A DNA stretch of 54,467 bases from a bacterium (lineage in GTDB: Bacteria > Bacteroidota > Bacteroidia > Flavobacteriales_D > Sanyastnellaceae), in contig JAPOHG010000006.1 in assembly GCA_029979565.1 (NCBI GenBank), positions 1-54,467 of the forward strand, written 5' to 3'. The notes under the pieces were generated by a model, which was given only the letters and a program-made list of their open reading frames with translations, made no database searches and was not told where the DNA came from. Shown here piece by piece: positions 8,019 through 18,000 of this stretch. The translations under genes were made by a program, and so were the position numbers. Numbering within the stretch: position 1 is the first letter of the stretch; each line of letters begins with the position of its first letter.

Positions 8019-9290
8019 TTATTGAATTTCTTCGTCTTCAACGAAGTACTTGCGCATGCGTTCAAGGATGCCCATGCGTTCGTTGCCTCCTTCTTCGTCG
8101 GTCGCATTTTCGCCATTGCTGGCCATGCGGTCGAAGCCTTTGATGACGAGGCCGACGCCGGTGGCAAAACTCGGTGCCGTGACTTCTTGGTTTGGTGCTT
8201 CGGCCAAGTGCTCGCTCGGGTAACCGACTCGGCAATCCATGCCCGTCACATATTGGAAGAGCTGGGTGATGTGGCGCAACTGCGAACCGCCGCCTGTCAA
8301 AACGACGCCGCCAATCAATTGGTCGGCGAAGCCGGAATTGCGAATTTCGAAATGGACATGCTCGATGATTTCGGTCATGCGCGCTTCGATGATGCTCGCG
8401 AGGTTTTTCAAGCTGATTTCACGTGGGTTACGTCCCTGCAAGCCGGGGATGCACACGATTTCATTGTCCTTCATTTCGGTGGCGATGGCCGAACCGAAAC
8501 GTTGCTTCAGCAACTCTGCTTGCTTCTTCATGATTTGGCATCCTTGGCGGATGTCCTCGGTCAGCACGTTGCCGCCAAACGGAATGACCGCGGTGTGGCG
8601 GATGATTCCGTCTTGGAAAATCGCGATGTCGGTGGTTCCACCTCCGATGTCCACCAAAGCCACACCGGCCTCCTGCTCTTCAGCGCTCAAGACCGAAGCC
8701 GAAGAGGCGAGGGGCTCGAGGATCAATTGATCCACATTGAGTTCCGCCTTCTCGATGCAGCGGTTGATGTTGCGAATGGCAGCGATCTGTCCGATGATGA
8801 CGTGGAAATTGGCTTCCAAACGGATGCCGCTCATGCCCACAGGCTCCTTGATGCCTCCCTCGTTGTCCACCGTGTATTCTTGCGGCAACACGTGCAGGAT
8901 TTCTTCGCCGGGCTGCATCACCTGGCGGTACATGTCCTGGATCAGCGCATCGATGTCGACCTGGCTGATTTCCGACTCGAGGTTGTCGCGGGTGCGTTGG
9001 CCGCGCGTCTGCTGGCTCTTGATGTGCTGGCCGGCGATGCCGACGTTGACATCCACAAATGTCGCCCCGGACGTGCGCTTGGCCTCTTCGATGGCCGTGC
9101 GGATGGAATCCACGGTTTTTTCAATGTTCGCAACGACACCGCGGGACACCCCGACGGATTCGCTTTTTCCGTAACCGAGGATTTCGATTTTTCCGTGTTC
9201 GTTGCGGCGCCCAACAAAGCAGGCGATTTTCGTCGTGCCAATGTCAAGGCCAACGACGATTTTTTCAGGGGTGTTTGATGCAGAATCCAT
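8019..9290 (-). CDS. ftsA: Cell division protein FtsA
   Basis: A 423-residue actin-like ATPase that tethers FtsZ filaments to the inner face of the cytoplasmic membrane. The N-terminal phosphate-1 motif (VVGLDIGTTKIACFVG), the SHS2/1C domain inserted after about residue 85, the phosphate-2 segment GVALVDIGGGTTDIAIF and the adenosine motif GGVVLTGGGSQLRHI are all present. The C-terminus holds an amphipathic stretch (MGILERMRKYFVED) suited to membrane binding. It lies between ftsQ (15-base gap) and ftsZ (20-base gap), the standard order. Confidence 0.97.
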   Translation of the reverse strand: MDSASNTPEKIVVGLDIGTTKIACFVGRRNEHGKIEILGYGKSESVGVSRGVVANIEKTVDSIRTAIEEAKRTSGATFVDVNVGIAGQHIKSQQTRGQRTRDNLESEISQVDIDALIQDMYRQVMQPGEEILHVLPQEYTVDNEGGIKEPVGMSGIRLEANFHVIIGQIAAIRNINRCIEKAELNVDQLILEPLASSASVLSAEEQEAGVALVDIGGGTTDIAIFQDGIIRHTAVIPFGGNVLTEDIRQGCQIMKKQAELLKQRFGSAIATEMKDNEIVCIPGLQGRNPREISLKNLASIIEARMTEIIEHVHFEIRNSGFADQLIGGVVLTGGGSQLRHITQLFQYVTGMDCRVGYPSEHLAEAPNQEVTAPSFATGVGLVIKGFDRMASNGENATDEEGGNERMGILERMRKYFVEDEEIQ

Positions 9291-9305
9291 GGACGTAGAA
9301 GTTGC

Positions 9306-10037
9306 TTAGTAATACCGTTGAGCGACCACTTGATCCGCGAAGGTCAAGTCGATGCGTTTGTAGACGTTCAGGTTGCCCCGTTCGACATGTTCGGTGTAGA
9401 AGACGAGGAGTTTGTTCAGTTTTTCTTCGAGGTGCTCGGTGTCACCAAATTGAATGCGTGCAGCTCCGATGCGGGGCACCACGGTCAGCGCACCCGACTC
9501 GTCGACTTCGATTTGATCGATGAAGGCGGACCACAGCGGATTATTTGTGGTAGCCTTGACCAAGGTGAAGGCTTCAGCGGCGGCATCGAACGAATGGGCA
9601 TGAATGATGGGAACCCGCGCGGTGTAATACCGTGATAGCGGAAGCATGGCCCCGTTCGAGTCGATGTATACATCCGGTTCGTCCTTGGAAGTATGCACAC
9701 GAGCGAGGGGCTTGCGCTGGGTAACCCGAACGTGAAGCTTGCGGTTCAGTCCCGGATAAATTTCCACGCCATCGATCGCAGGAATCTCGCGCACCCAACG
9801 GTCGACCTCATGAAGGGACAAGTCAGCGATGAACGTACCGGCAATGCTGTCATTGGCATAAATCTGATCGCGAACACCGGCTGCATCGACAAAAAACATC
9901 CCGTCGATTTCGACCACATCAACCTCCAATCCCTCATACCGCGCATTGGACTCGCGTTCTGCCGAAAACCCGACCAAGGCTCCACTGCCGGCAATCAGCA
10001 AAACGGCTGAGGCGATGGAGAGGATGGTTCGAATCAT
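9306..10037 (-). CDS. ftsQ: Cell division protein FtsQ/DivIB
   Basis: A 243-residue bitopic membrane protein: a short N-terminus, a hydrophobic helix at about residues 4-24, then a periplasmic POTRA-type region around residues 40-110 (VEIDGMFFVDAAGVRDQI...VREIPAIDGVEIYPGLNRKLHVRVTQRKPLARV) and a beta domain containing YIDSNGAMLPLSRYY. FtsQ links the early Z-ring to FtsL, FtsB and the FtsW-FtsI synthase. Sequence conservation is low, as usual for this family, but the POTRA signature and the position between murC and ftsA make the assignment firm. Confidence 0.92.
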   Translation of the reverse strand: MIRTILSIASAVLLIAGSGALVGFSAERESNARYEGLEVDVVEIDGMFFVDAAGVRDQIYANDSIAGTFIADLSLHEVDRWVREIPAIDGVEIYPGLNRKLHVRVTQRKPLARVHTSKDEPDVYIDSNGAMLPLSRYYTARVPIIHAHSFDAAAEAFTLVKATTNNPLWSAFIDQIEVDESGALTVVPRIGAARIQFGDTEHLEEKLNKLLVFYTEHVERGNLNVYKRIDLTFADQVVAQRYY

Positions 10038-10044
10038 GGTGTGT

Positions 10045-11454
10045 TCAGGTGCGAGCTTTGAATCTTCGAGGATCTTCCTTCAGCCAATGGGCCAGGGGTT
10101 GCACGCATCGATCGATGTCGCCAGCCCCGAGGGTCATCAGCACGTCAGGAGGGTAATCCTTCAGGTTATCGAATATCTGATTCGATTCGATGAGGTATTT
10201 GTGGGGGTGAGGGATGTTTTCAAACAGGGCTTGTGAATCGATTCCCGGGATTGGCACTTCACGTGCGGGGTAGATGGGCAGCAGGAATACGCGGTCCAAG
10301 CGGGCCAATGCCCGACCAAATTCAACCAGGTTGTCTCGTGTCCTTGAGAACAGATGCGGTTGAAAGATCCCGGTGATTTCCCGCCCCGGATGGTGCAGAC
10401 GAGCAGCGGCGATGGCAGCTTCTAATTCGACCGGATGGTGGGCGTAGTCGTCGATGTAAATGCCGTGATCCGCCCGGACGTGGTAGGCAAATCGGCGTTC
10501 GATGCCTTCGAAATTTGCCAGCTGGAGCAAGCATATTTCGACAACGGCCCCGGCGGCTTCTGCCAAGCACAAAGCTGCAAGAGCATTCAAAACGTTGTGC
10601 ATCCCCGCGAGTGGAAAGCGCACGCCTTCGTGCCAGCGTTGCTTCATCCAGACATCTCCCGTCAGCCAGCCCTTTTCAATGTGCAAATTGGTCGCTGCCG
10701 CGTGCCAGATTTCCGCGCTTTCACGGTCATCGGCGATGCCGTAACGGATGCCTTCGATTCCGTTAATCTGGACGTTTGCTTCCAAAAAAAGGCTGCCGCT
10801 TACCCGTTCCGAGAAGGCCTTGAAGCCGTTTTGAAACGAAGCCGAGTCCCCATAAACGTCAAGGTGATCGGGATCGGCACTTGTGATCGCTGCATGGGTG
10901 GGGTGAAGGTGCAAGAAGCTTCGGTCGAATTCATCCGCCTCGACCACGGTCCAGTCGGCATTCGCCGACCACACGGTGTTCGATTGCGTTCCCACGAGGA
11001 TGCCTCCGATGAAGGCTCGGCAGCCGTGGGGCCGTTCGTTCATCATATGCGCAAGCAAGGCGGAGGTCGTGGTCTTCCCGTGGGTGCCGGCAACGGCCAA
11101 GGTGGGTTCGTTTTCGGTAAGCCAGCCGAGGACTTCGCTGCGTTTGGCTATGCGGCAGTCGCTTTCTCGGGCGTGAACAAGCACCGGGAAATCGTCGGGG
11201 ACAGCTGGCGTTCGAACGACAAGGGCTTGTTCGTGGGGCGCTTCGTCCAACCAGCGATTGAAATGCTCCATGGCCTCGGTTTCGGACGCTCCGGCGCTGA
11301 TGGACATGCCGGATGCTTTCAATTGCGTGATGAGCTCCGAGTCCGTTCGGTCGTACCCGGCCACGGCCATTCCCTCGGCATGGAGGTAGCGTGCAATGGC
11401 GCTCATGCCGATGCCTCCGATGCCAATGAAATACACGTGTGTGGTGCCGGTCAT
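10045..11454 (-). CDS. murC: UDP-N-acetylmuramate--L-alanine ligase MurC
   Basis: A 469-residue Mur ligase that adds L-Ala to UDP-MurNAc in the cytoplasm, using ATP. It begins with the Rossmann signature VYFIGIGGIGMSAIARYL, has the ATP-binding loop AVAGTHGKTTTSALLAHMM near residue 120, the EADEFDRSFL magnesium and substrate segment, and the C-terminal domain motif IDDYAHHPVELEAAI. The GTHGKT loop and the AHHP motif separate MurC from MurD and MurE. Its ATG overlaps the murG stop as ATGA, consistent with translational coupling. Confidence 0.97.
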   Translation of the reverse strand: MTGTTHVYFIGIGGIGMSAIARYLHAEGMAVAGYDRTDSELITQLKASGMSISAGASETEAMEHFNRWLDEAPHEQALVVRTPAVPDDFPVLVHARESDCRIAKRSEVLGWLTENEPTLAVAGTHGKTTTSALLAHMMNERPHGCRAFIGGILVGTQSNTVWSANADWTVVEADEFDRSFLHLHPTHAAITSADPDHLDVYGDSASFQNGFKAFSERVSGSLFLEANVQINGIEGIRYGIADDRESAEIWHAAATNLHIEKGWLTGDVWMKQRWHEGVRFPLAGMHNVLNALAALCLAEAAGAVVEICLLQLANFEGIERRFAYHVRADHGIYIDDYAHHPVELEAAIAAARLHHPGREITGIFQPHLFSRTRDNLVEFGRALARLDRVFLLPIYPAREVPIPGIDSQALFENIPHPHKYLIESNQIFDNLKDYPPDVLMTLGAGDIDRCVQPLAHWLKEDPRRFKART

Positions 11455-12590
11455 AGCAACTTTTCCAATTCACTAACGACGTCTTTGGCTGCTTCAGGAC
11501 GTGCGGCGTTGAGGAGGTTGGCTTGCAATGATTTTGCCCGGTCAGAATCCTCTAACAGGCCAACAATGGCGGTCTCCAGACCTTCAATTACCTCCGAATC
11601 CGGGAGCAGAATGGCTCCGTCTCGGTCGCTTAAGGAGCGGGCGTTTTTTGTCTGGTGATCTTCGGCGACCACGGGTGAAGGAACGAGGATGGTGGGTTTG
11701 CCCACCAAGGCCAGTTCGGCAATGGACATGGCGCCGGCTCGGCTGGCAATGACCGTTGCACAGAGATAAGCGAGGTCCATCCGGTCGATGAAGCCCAGGC
11801 AGCGAATCCCTGCTTGCACAGCGTCAGGCCAAGCTTCCATGCGTGCGCGCATGGAGTCGTGGTAACGCGTGCCGGTCTGCCAGATGAGGTCGAACGGCAA
11901 TGCCTCGGTTTTTCCCTCTACCAGTTTGCATACCGCGTCATTCATGGAAGCCGCACCGAGGCTACCGCCCATGACAAACACCACCGGACGGTTCCCGTCA
12001 AATTCAAAGTGCTTCCAAGCGGCCACGGCGGGTTGCCCTTGGTCGGATACAGCATCGAGTACCTGCATACGCAGTGGGTTTCCGGTCTCCACAACCCGCT
12101 CTGCAGGGAACCAACGCTCCAAGCCCGGGAAGCCAGCGCAAATCAATTGCACCCGTTTCGCCAGAAGGCGGTTGGTGATGCCCGGGAACGAGTTTTGTTC
12201 TTGGATGGCCGTCGGGATGCCCATCTGCGCGGCTTGATGGAGCACCGGTCCGCTCGCAAATCCCCCTACACCGACGACCAATTCGGGCCGAAAGCGGCGA
12301 AGGATGCGGCGGGCGTTCCACAGGGAACTGATCAGTTTGAACGGAAACAGCCAATTGCGCAGGCTGCGCCAGTTGCGGTCTACTCCTGTAATCCATAATC
12401 CTCTGATGGCATACCCCGCAGCGGGCACTTTTTCCATCTCCATGCGGCCTTTGGCTCCAACGAAGAGGATGTCGCAATGGGGGTGCCTCCGCTTGATTTC
12501 ATCGGCAATGGCCAAGGCGGGATGGATGTGTCCGCCTGTTCCTCCTCCCGAAACGATGACGCGGTTGAGGGTCTGCGGAGATTCAGCCAT
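11451..12590 (-). CDS. murG: Undecaprenyl-PP-MurNAc-pentapeptide GlcNAc transferase MurG
   Basis: A GT28 glycosyltransferase of 379 residues that converts lipid I to lipid II on the inner face of the membrane. The N-terminal glycine-rich loop VIVSGGGTGGHIHPALAIAD, the second-domain loop FVMGGSLGAASMND, and the UDP-GlcNAc site region VIASRAGAMSIAELALVGKPTILVPSP are all present. The ATG at 12590 overlaps the ftsW stop by 8 bases; a GTG at 12605 would add 5 residues but is less likely. Hydrophobic and basic residues around positions 60-100 fit membrane association. Confidence 0.97.
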   Translation of the reverse strand: MAESPQTLNRVIVSGGGTGGHIHPALAIADEIKRRHPHCDILFVGAKGRMEMEKVPAAGYAIRGLWITGVDRNWRSLRNWLFPFKLISSLWNARRILRRFRPELVVGVGGFASGPVLHQAAQMGIPTAIQEQNSFPGITNRLLAKRVQLICAGFPGLERWFPAERVVETGNPLRMQVLDAVSDQGQPAVAAWKHFEFDGNRPVVFVMGGSLGAASMNDAVCKLVEGKTEALPFDLIWQTGTRYHDSMRARMEAWPDAVQAGIRCLGFIDRMDLAYLCATVIASRAGAMSIAELALVGKPTILVPSPVVAEDHQTKNARSLSDRDGAILLPDSEVIEGLETAIVGLLEDSDRAKSLQANLLNAARPEAAKDVVSELEKLL

Positions 12591-13827
12591 GGAGTTCGGG
12601 TTCACGGACGAGTCGATTGCCCGCAGGCCGTGTTTTCTTCGGAGATTTTTCCCAATTCTCGGGATCGGTTACGGACCGGGATACGGCCAAAATCATGCCG
12701 ATGGCCAGGCACGTGAAAATCATGGATGTGCCGCCATAGGAAACCATGGGCAAGGGTTGCCCGGTCGTGGGAAACAGCCGAACGGCAACGGCCATGTTGA
12801 TCATGGCCTGAAAGACCAACATGAAGCCCAATCCCATGGCGAGCAATCCGCCAAAATGCCGTGGGCACCGCGTGGCGGTACGCATGGTTCGGTACAGCAG
12901 GATCAAATATGCCAATACCAGCCCCAACCCTCCAATGACTGCGCCCCATTCCTCAATGATGAAGGCGTAGATCATGTCCGAATACGGGTGGGGTAAAAAG
13001 TTGCGCGAAGTGCCGGTGCCGGGCCCTGTGGGAAGCAGTCCCCCCCGGTTGATGGCCACCTGGGCCAGTTCAATTTGGTATTCCAAGGCGTCGCCTTCCG
13101 CGACGGTTCCAACTCCTGCAAATCGTTCCAATCTTCCGGCCCACGTGCCGAATCGCGGCAACGCTTCCGGCACAGCCTTACCCACCCCGTAAAGCAGCAC
13201 CAAGCCGAGCATGCCCATCCCGGCGATGCGTGCCATGTGCCTCCACGGCACACCGCCGATGAACAGCATGCCCACGCAGACCACCCCGAGCAAGGCAGCG
13301 GTCGAAAAGTCGGCCGGCAAGATGAGGCCGCAAATCAGGCCGATGGGGACCAAAATGGGCAACACACCCGCTCTGAAATCGTGCAATTGGGTGCGCCGGT
13401 TGTTCAATTCCCTTGCCACGTAGGTCACCAAGACCACCTTGGCAAAATCGGATGTTTGCAGCGTCAGTCCCACGAAGGGGATGCGCAGCCAGCGCTTGGC
13501 ATCGTTGATGTCCGCCCCGAAGGCCAAAGTCAAGACAAGCAGCACCGCAGCCACCCAGATGAGAACTTGTGAAATCCGAGAAAAGTAGCGGAAGTTCACC
13601 TTGTGGATGAGGAGCATGACGCCCCACCCGAGGGCGAGCATGACCCCTTGCTTGAACAGGAAGCGCAATGAACCGCCGTCCGACTTGTACGCCAACGACG
13701 AAATGGCGCTGTATACCGCCAACAGCGATAACAGGCTGAGGATCAAGGTGACCATCCAGATGACCTTGTCCCCTTCCAACCAGGCGCCGATGCGCCGGTG
13801 CAGGTTCATGCTGCTCCCGTTGGACAT
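12583..13827 (-). CDS. ftsW: SEDS-family septal peptidoglycan polymerase FtsW
   Basis: A 414-residue integral membrane protein with about 10 hydrophobic helices, of the SEDS (FtsW/RodA/SpoVE) family. Recognisable family stretches are DAKRWLRIPFVGLTLQTSDFAKVVLVTYVA, the large extracellular loop with QVAINRGGLLPTGPGTGTSRNFLPHPYSDMIYAFIIEEWG, and the late FPTTGQPLPMVSYGGTSMI motif. FtsW polymerises lipid II together with the transpeptidase FtsI, which is encoded in the same operon. The basic C-terminal tail is cytoplasmic. It starts 2 bases after murD. Confidence 0.96.
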   Translation of the reverse strand: MSNGSSMNLHRRIGAWLEGDKVIWMVTLILSLLSLLAVYSAISSLAYKSDGGSLRFLFKQGVMLALGWGVMLLIHKVNFRYFSRISQVLIWVAAVLLVLTLAFGADINDAKRWLRIPFVGLTLQTSDFAKVVLVTYVARELNNRRTQLHDFRAGVLPILVPIGLICGLILPADFSTAALLGVVCVGMLFIGGVPWRHMARIAGMGMLGLVLLYGVGKAVPEALPRFGTWAGRLERFAGVGTVAEGDALEYQIELAQVAINRGGLLPTGPGTGTSRNFLPHPYSDMIYAFIIEEWGAVIGGLGLVLAYLILLYRTMRTATRCPRHFGGLLAMGLGFMLVFQAMINMAVAVRLFPTTGQPLPMVSYGGTSMIFTCLAIGMILAVSRSVTDPENWEKSPKKTRPAGNRLVREPELHG

Positions 13828-13829
13828 GT

Positions 13830-15266
13830 TCAGAGGTTGCGTACCGCTGCCTTGAATTCGCGTCCGCGTTCTTCGTACGAGCCGAATAGATCAAAACTCG
13901 CACAAGCCGGCGACAAGAGGGCAGTGTGTCCGGGGGTCCCCAATTGGTAAGCCAGCTGCACCGCTTCGGCTGCGGTGCTCACTTCGTGCAAGCTGTCCAC
14001 GCGGTCACCGAATGCTTCGATCAGTTTCTTGTTGTTTTTACCCAGGCAAATGAGGTGGTCCACTTTGGCCGTCACGAGGTGCATCAAGGACGTGTAGTCG
14101 TTGCCCTTGTCTACACCGCCGGCGATCCAGATGATCGGCCCATCGGTGCTTTCTAGCGCGTACCACGCGCTGTTGACGTTGGTTGCTTTCGAGTCGTTGA
14201 CGAACGTGATGCCGTTGGTCTCGACGACAAACTCCATGCGGTGCTCGATGGCGTCAAATTGCGCGAGGCTGTCGCGGATACCTTGTTTGCGAAGTTCGAG
14301 TGCGCGGGCAGCGACGCTGGCTGCCATGCTGTTGTACAGGTTGTGTTTGCCCTGCAATGCCAATTCTTGGATGGTCATGGTAAATGGGTTTTGATGAGGA
14401 AGATTGATGGTGAATTCGTAGGGTTGGTCCGGGCGATCGACCGAAGCCAATCCCCAGGGGTTGAGGCCTTGTGCGGCCAGGTTGTTTTGCAATTGAGATT
14501 CGGTCTGCCCGGTTGACACGGCCACCACGCGGGCGGCAAGTGCACCCGCGGCCTGAGCGCGCTTCCATCGGGCCATGGACATCGGGTCGTCAGCGTTGAG
14601 GACCAGGAGGTCCGAGGCGTTTTGGTGGGAAGCAATGCGCCATTTGGAATCGGCGTACTGTTCGATGTCGTTGTTGTACCGATCGAGGTGGTCCGGGGTG
14701 ATGTTCAGAAGGACGGCCACGTCCGGTCGGAAGGAGGTGACCCCGTCCAATTGGAAGCTGCTGACCTCCACCACTTGAACGGCTGCGGGCTGTGGGCGTT
14801 CGCTCAAATCGCGCGCCCAGCTCTTGCCGATGTTTCCGACACAGGCCACATCGCATCCGGCATCTTCAAACAACGCCGCGATGAGGGCTGTGGTGGTGGT
14901 TTTGCCGTTGGACCCGGTCACGGCGATGACACGTTGTCCTTCGGTGCGCGCATACCGGCTCGCAAATTCAATTTCGCTGATGAGTTCCCCGCCGGCCACC
15001 TTGACGCGCTCCACCAGCGGAGCGGTTTCCGGGATGCCCGGGCTCTTGATGACCGGGGCACCGGCTGCGGCGGCGTCGAGTACCCGTGCTTCATCGTGTC
15101 CGTTGGCTTCCCATTCCACCCCGGCGCTGTCCAGCTCGGCGGCGCGATCAGCCGATACCGCGCCCGCGTCGCTCACCCACGGCTGCAAACCTTGGCGCAC
15201 CGCAAGCAGGGCGGCACCTGTGCCGCTTTCTCCTGCTCCGAGTATGGGTACGATGGGGTGGGACAT
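13830..15266 (-). CDS. murD: UDP-N-acetylmuramoyl-L-alanine--D-glutamate ligase MurD
   Basis: A 478-residue Mur ligase that adds D-Glu in the third cytoplasmic step of the pathway. It opens with a Rossmann-like VPILGAGESGTGAALLAV, contains the P-loop AVTGSNGKTTTTALIAALF, the VVEVSSFQLDGV segment typical of MurD, NITPDHLDRY, and the C-terminal-domain motif EHRMEFVVETNGITFVNDSKATNVNSA, followed by the WIAGGVDKGNDY motif. These identify MurD rather than MurC, E or F. It starts 4 bases after mraY ends. Confidence 0.97.
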   Translation of the reverse strand: MSHPIVPILGAGESGTGAALLAVRQGLQPWVSDAGAVSADRAAELDSAGVEWEANGHDEARVLDAAAAGAPVIKSPGIPETAPLVERVKVAGGELISEIEFASRYARTEGQRVIAVTGSNGKTTTTALIAALFEDAGCDVACVGNIGKSWARDLSERPQPAAVQVVEVSSFQLDGVTSFRPDVAVLLNITPDHLDRYNNDIEQYADSKWRIASHQNASDLLVLNADDPMSMARWKRAQAAGALAARVVAVSTGQTESQLQNNLAAQGLNPWGLASVDRPDQPYEFTINLPHQNPFTMTIQELALQGKHNLYNSMAASVAARALELRKQGIRDSLAQFDAIEHRMEFVVETNGITFVNDSKATNVNSAWYALESTDGPIIWIAGGVDKGNDYTSLMHLVTAKVDHLICLGKNNKKLIEAFGDRVDSLHEVSTAAEAVQLAYQLGTPGHTALLSPACASFDLFGSYEERGREFKAAVRNL

Positions 15267-15270
15267 GGGG

Positions 15271-16539
15271 TTATCGAACTTTCAGGGTAACAATGGTGAC
15301 GACGGCCAACAGGATGCCGACAATCCAAAACCGTGCGGTGATCTTGGACTCGGGGATGTTTTGCTTCTGGTAGTGGTGGTGGAGCGGCGCCATCAAAAAG
15401 ATGCGGCGGCCTTCGCCGGTCTTGCGTTTGGTGTATTTGAACCACCCGACCTGCAAGACAACCGACAGATTTTCAATGAGAAAAATTCCACACAGCACCG
15501 GCAGGAGCAACTCCTTACGGATGGCGATGGCAAAGGCAGCGATAATGCCGCCCAAGGCCAAGCTTCCGGTATCACCCATGAAGACTTGCGCCGGGAAGGC
15601 GTTGTACCACAAGAAGGCGATGCACCCGCCCACAAAGGCAGCGATGAACACCACCAGCTCTTCCGAACGCGGGATGTAGTGAATGTTCAGGTAATCCGCT
15701 GTGACGATGTTGGAGCCGACGTAGGCCAACACGGCGAGTCCCAATCCGATGATGGCGCTGCTGCCGGTGGCCAATCCGTCAATGCCATCCGTGAGGTTGG
15801 CGCCGTTGCTGACCGCTGTGACGATCAGGATGACCAATGGGATAAACGCAAGCCAGCCCCAACCCGCGGCCCAATCGCCCATCCAAGCCACCAGCCGCTC
15901 GTAGTCAAAGCTGTTGTCTTTCATGAACGGGACCGTGGTTTCGGAGGATTTTTTCGCCTCCCAGATGGGGAGGCCGCTGTTGGCTTCGAACACCTCGAAC
16001 ACCGTCCCGTCGGTGGCCGTCATTTCGACGACTTGACCGGAATACTGGCGGTCGGCGGGGTCCTTGATCGTCACGTCGGGATGCCACCACATAATGGAGC
16101 CGACGATGATGCCTACACCAACTTGGCCGATGACTTTGAAACGGCCGGCAAGCCCTTCCTTGTTCTTTTTGAAGACCTTGATGTAGTCGTCAATGAAACC
16201 GATGGCCCCCAGCCAGACCGTGACGAGGAGCATCATCTGCGTGTAGATGTTCGATAGGTCGGCAAAAAGCAGCGTGGGAATCAAAATGGCCGCGAGGATG
16301 ATGAGGCCGCCCATTGTCGGGGTGCCTTGCTTGTTCATTTGACCTTCCAATCCCAGATCGCGCACGATTTCACCTACTTGCTTGAGCTGCAACCATTCGA
16401 TGATGCGTTTGCCGAAGAGAATGCCTATGATCAGCGAGGTGATCAGGCTCATGCCTGCACGGAACGAGATGTATTGGAACAAGCCTGCGCCGGGCACGTC
16501 CATCACGGTATCGAGGTAGGTGAAGAGGTGGTAGAGCAT
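15271..16539 (-). CDS. mraY: Phospho-MurNAc-pentapeptide transferase MraY
   Basis: A 422-residue polytopic membrane enzyme that joins phospho-MurNAc-pentapeptide to undecaprenyl phosphate, making lipid I. The catalytic aspartates are visible in [17 protein letters not shown] and in [12 protein letters not shown], with [11 protein letters not shown] following. The family motif APLHHHYQ lies in the last cytoplasmic loop. It is about 60 residues longer than E. coli MraY because of an insert between the fourth and fifth helices (about residues 165-240, including [13 protein letters not shown] and [15 protein letters not shown]), a feature known from other Bacteroidota. Its ATG shares one base with the murE stop (TGATG). 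Confidence 0.97.
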   Translation of the reverse strand: MLYHLFTYLDTVMDVPGAGLFQYISFRAGMSLITSLIIGILFGKRIIEWLQLKQVGEIVRDLGLEGQMNKQGTPTMGGLIILAAILIPTLLFADLSNIYTQMMLLVTVWLGAIGFIDDYIKVFKKNKEGLAGRFKVIGQVGVGIIVGSIMWWHPDVTIKDPADRQYSGQVVEMTATDGTVFEVFEANSGLPIWEAKKSSETTVPFMKDNSFDYERLVAWMGDWAAGWGWLAFIPLVILIVTAVSNGANLTDGIDGLATGSSAIIGLGLAVLAYVGSNIVTADYLNIHYIPRSEELVVFIAAFVGGCIAFLWYNAFPAQVFMGDTGSLALGGIIAAFAIAIRKELLLPVLCGIFLIENLSVVLQVGWFKYTKRKTGEGRRIFLMAPLHHHYQKQNIPESKITARFWIVGILLAVVTIVTLKVR

Positions 16540-17996
16540 CAGGCGGGTTTGAAAGCGTTCAATAGTTCTTCCCGGTCATCAAAATCATGGCGGACGCCTT
16601 TGATTTCTTGGTAGGTCTCATGGCCTTTGCCGGCTACCAAAACGATATCGCCCTCTACCGCGAGTTGTGCGGCCATGCGGATGGCCTCCCGGCGGTTGGA
16701 AATGGCAATGCACTTTTTGGCGGCGATAGGGTCGAGCCCTGCACGCATGTCATCGATGATGGCATCGGGTTCTTCGTCCCGGGGGTTATCCGAAGTGAGG
16801 AAAACGCGGTCGCTCCATTGCGCCGCGGTTCGGGCCATAACGGGTCGTTTGGTCTTGTCGCGGTTGCCGCCGCATCCTACCACCGTGATGACTTGGGTTT
16901 CACCTGCACGAAACGTATCAATGGTTTTGAGGACGTTATCCAGGGCATCGGGCGTGTGGGCGTAATCCACAATGGCGGTTATGCCTTCTGGCGCCTGCAC
17001 CCGTTCGAAACGTCCTGCAGGTGGCTTGAGGAGCGACAGGTGGGTGAGGACTTCCATTTCGTCCATGCCCAATTCTGACGCGACCGCATACACAGCCAAT
17101 AAGTTGTACGCATTGAATGCACCGATCAACTGGCTGTAGAGGTCATGCCCATTGATGTGGAGTTGCAGCCCTTCGAGGGTATTCTCCACCACACGTCCCC
17201 GGTAATCGGCCATGGAGGTCAGCGCGTAATCTTTCACGCGTCCTTTGCAATCCACCACCATATCGGGGCCGTGGGCATCGTCTTGGTTGCAGAGGGCAAA
17301 GGCGTCTGCACCGACCAAGTCAAACAGTCCCTTCTTGGCTTGGATGTACGTGTTGAAGTCCCCGTGGTAATCGAGGTGGTCGTGTGTGATGTTTGTGAAC
17401 ACGGCGCCAGCCAAATGCGTGCCTGCCAAGCGGTGCTGGTGAATGCTGTGGGAGCTCGCCTCCATGAACACGTACTTGCAGCCGGCGTCGGCCATCTGAC
17501 GAAACAGCTGTTGCATTTGAAGGGCATCTGGGGTGGTGTGGCTTGCGGGCACCACTTGATCGAGCACACGGTTTTCCACAGTCGAGAGCATACCGGCGCG
17601 GCGGTCGATGGAACGGAACAGGCGGTGGAGCAAGCTGACCGTGGTCGTTTTGCCATTGGTTCCCGTGATGGCCACTACCTTCATCGAGGCACTCGGATCA
17701 TCGTAAAACTTCGAGGCAATGTGACCCAACGCGATGGCCGCATCGAGCACGCGGACATAGGTCACGTGTTCGGAACGTTGTTCGGGTAATTGTTCGCACA
17801 CCACGGCGGTGGCACCTTTTTCAATGGCTTGCTCGATGTAATCGTGTCCGTCTACGTGGACACCGGGAATAGCGACAAACAAGCTGAAGGCCTTTACTTT
17901 TCGGCTGTCGAACGCAAGGTCCTCAATGGCCACGTGGGTATTGCCCAAGATGTCTTGGATGCGCGTGCCGTAAAGGATTTCTTTCAAAAGTTTCAT
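16539..17996 (-). CDS. murE: UDP-MurNAc-L-alanyl-D-glutamate--meso-diaminopimelate ligase MurE
   Basis: A 485-residue Mur ligase adding the third peptide residue. The ATP loop GTNGKTTT lies at residues 112-119, the carbamylated-lysine region follows [11 protein letters not shown], and DNPR at 403-406 is the motif that recognises meso-diaminopimelate, so the cell wall should be of the DAP type. The start chosen ([10 protein letters not shown]) lies 4 bases after ftsI stops; the frame stays open another 159 bases upstream but that stretch lies inside ftsI and has no family similarity. Confidence 0.96.
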   Translation of the reverse strand: MKLLKEILYGTRIQDILGNTHVAIEDLAFDSRKVKAFSLFVAIPGVHVDGHDYIEQAIEKGATAVVCEQLPEQRSEHVTYVRVLDAAIALGHIASKFYDDPSASMKVVAITGTNGKTTTVSLLHRLFRSIDRRAGMLSTVENRVLDQVVPASHTTPDALQMQQLFRQMADAGCKYVFMEASSHSIHQHRLAGTHLAGAVFTNITHDHLDYHGDFNTYIQAKKGLFDLVGADAFALCNQDDAHGPDMVVDCKGRVKDYALTSMADYRGRVVENTLEGLQLHINGHDLYSQLIGAFNAYNLLAVYAVASELGMDEMEVLTHLSLLKPPAGRFERVQAPEGITAIVDYAHTPDALDNVLKTIDTFRAGETQVITVVGCGGNRDKTKRPVMARTAAQWSDRVFLTSDNPRDEEPDAIIDDMRAGLDPIAAKKCIAISNRREAIRMAAQLAVEGDIVLVAGKGHETYQEIKGVRHDFDDREELLNAFKPA

Positions 17997-18000
17997 GCGT

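Noticed and set aside
8022-9278. Long plus-strand open frame (418 codons) opposite ftsA
   Set aside because: It lies wholly inside a well-supported ftsA on the other strand, has no family similarity that I can see, and arises from codon bias in GC-rich coding DNA.
10435-11658. Plus-strand open frame (407 codons) across murC and the end of murG
   Set aside because: It crosses two conserved genes read on the other strand and has no recognisable domain.
14824-16257. Plus-strand open frame (477 codons) opposite murD and mraY
   Set aside because: Low-complexity His/Asp/Gln-rich translation, typical of an antisense shadow of membrane-protein codons.
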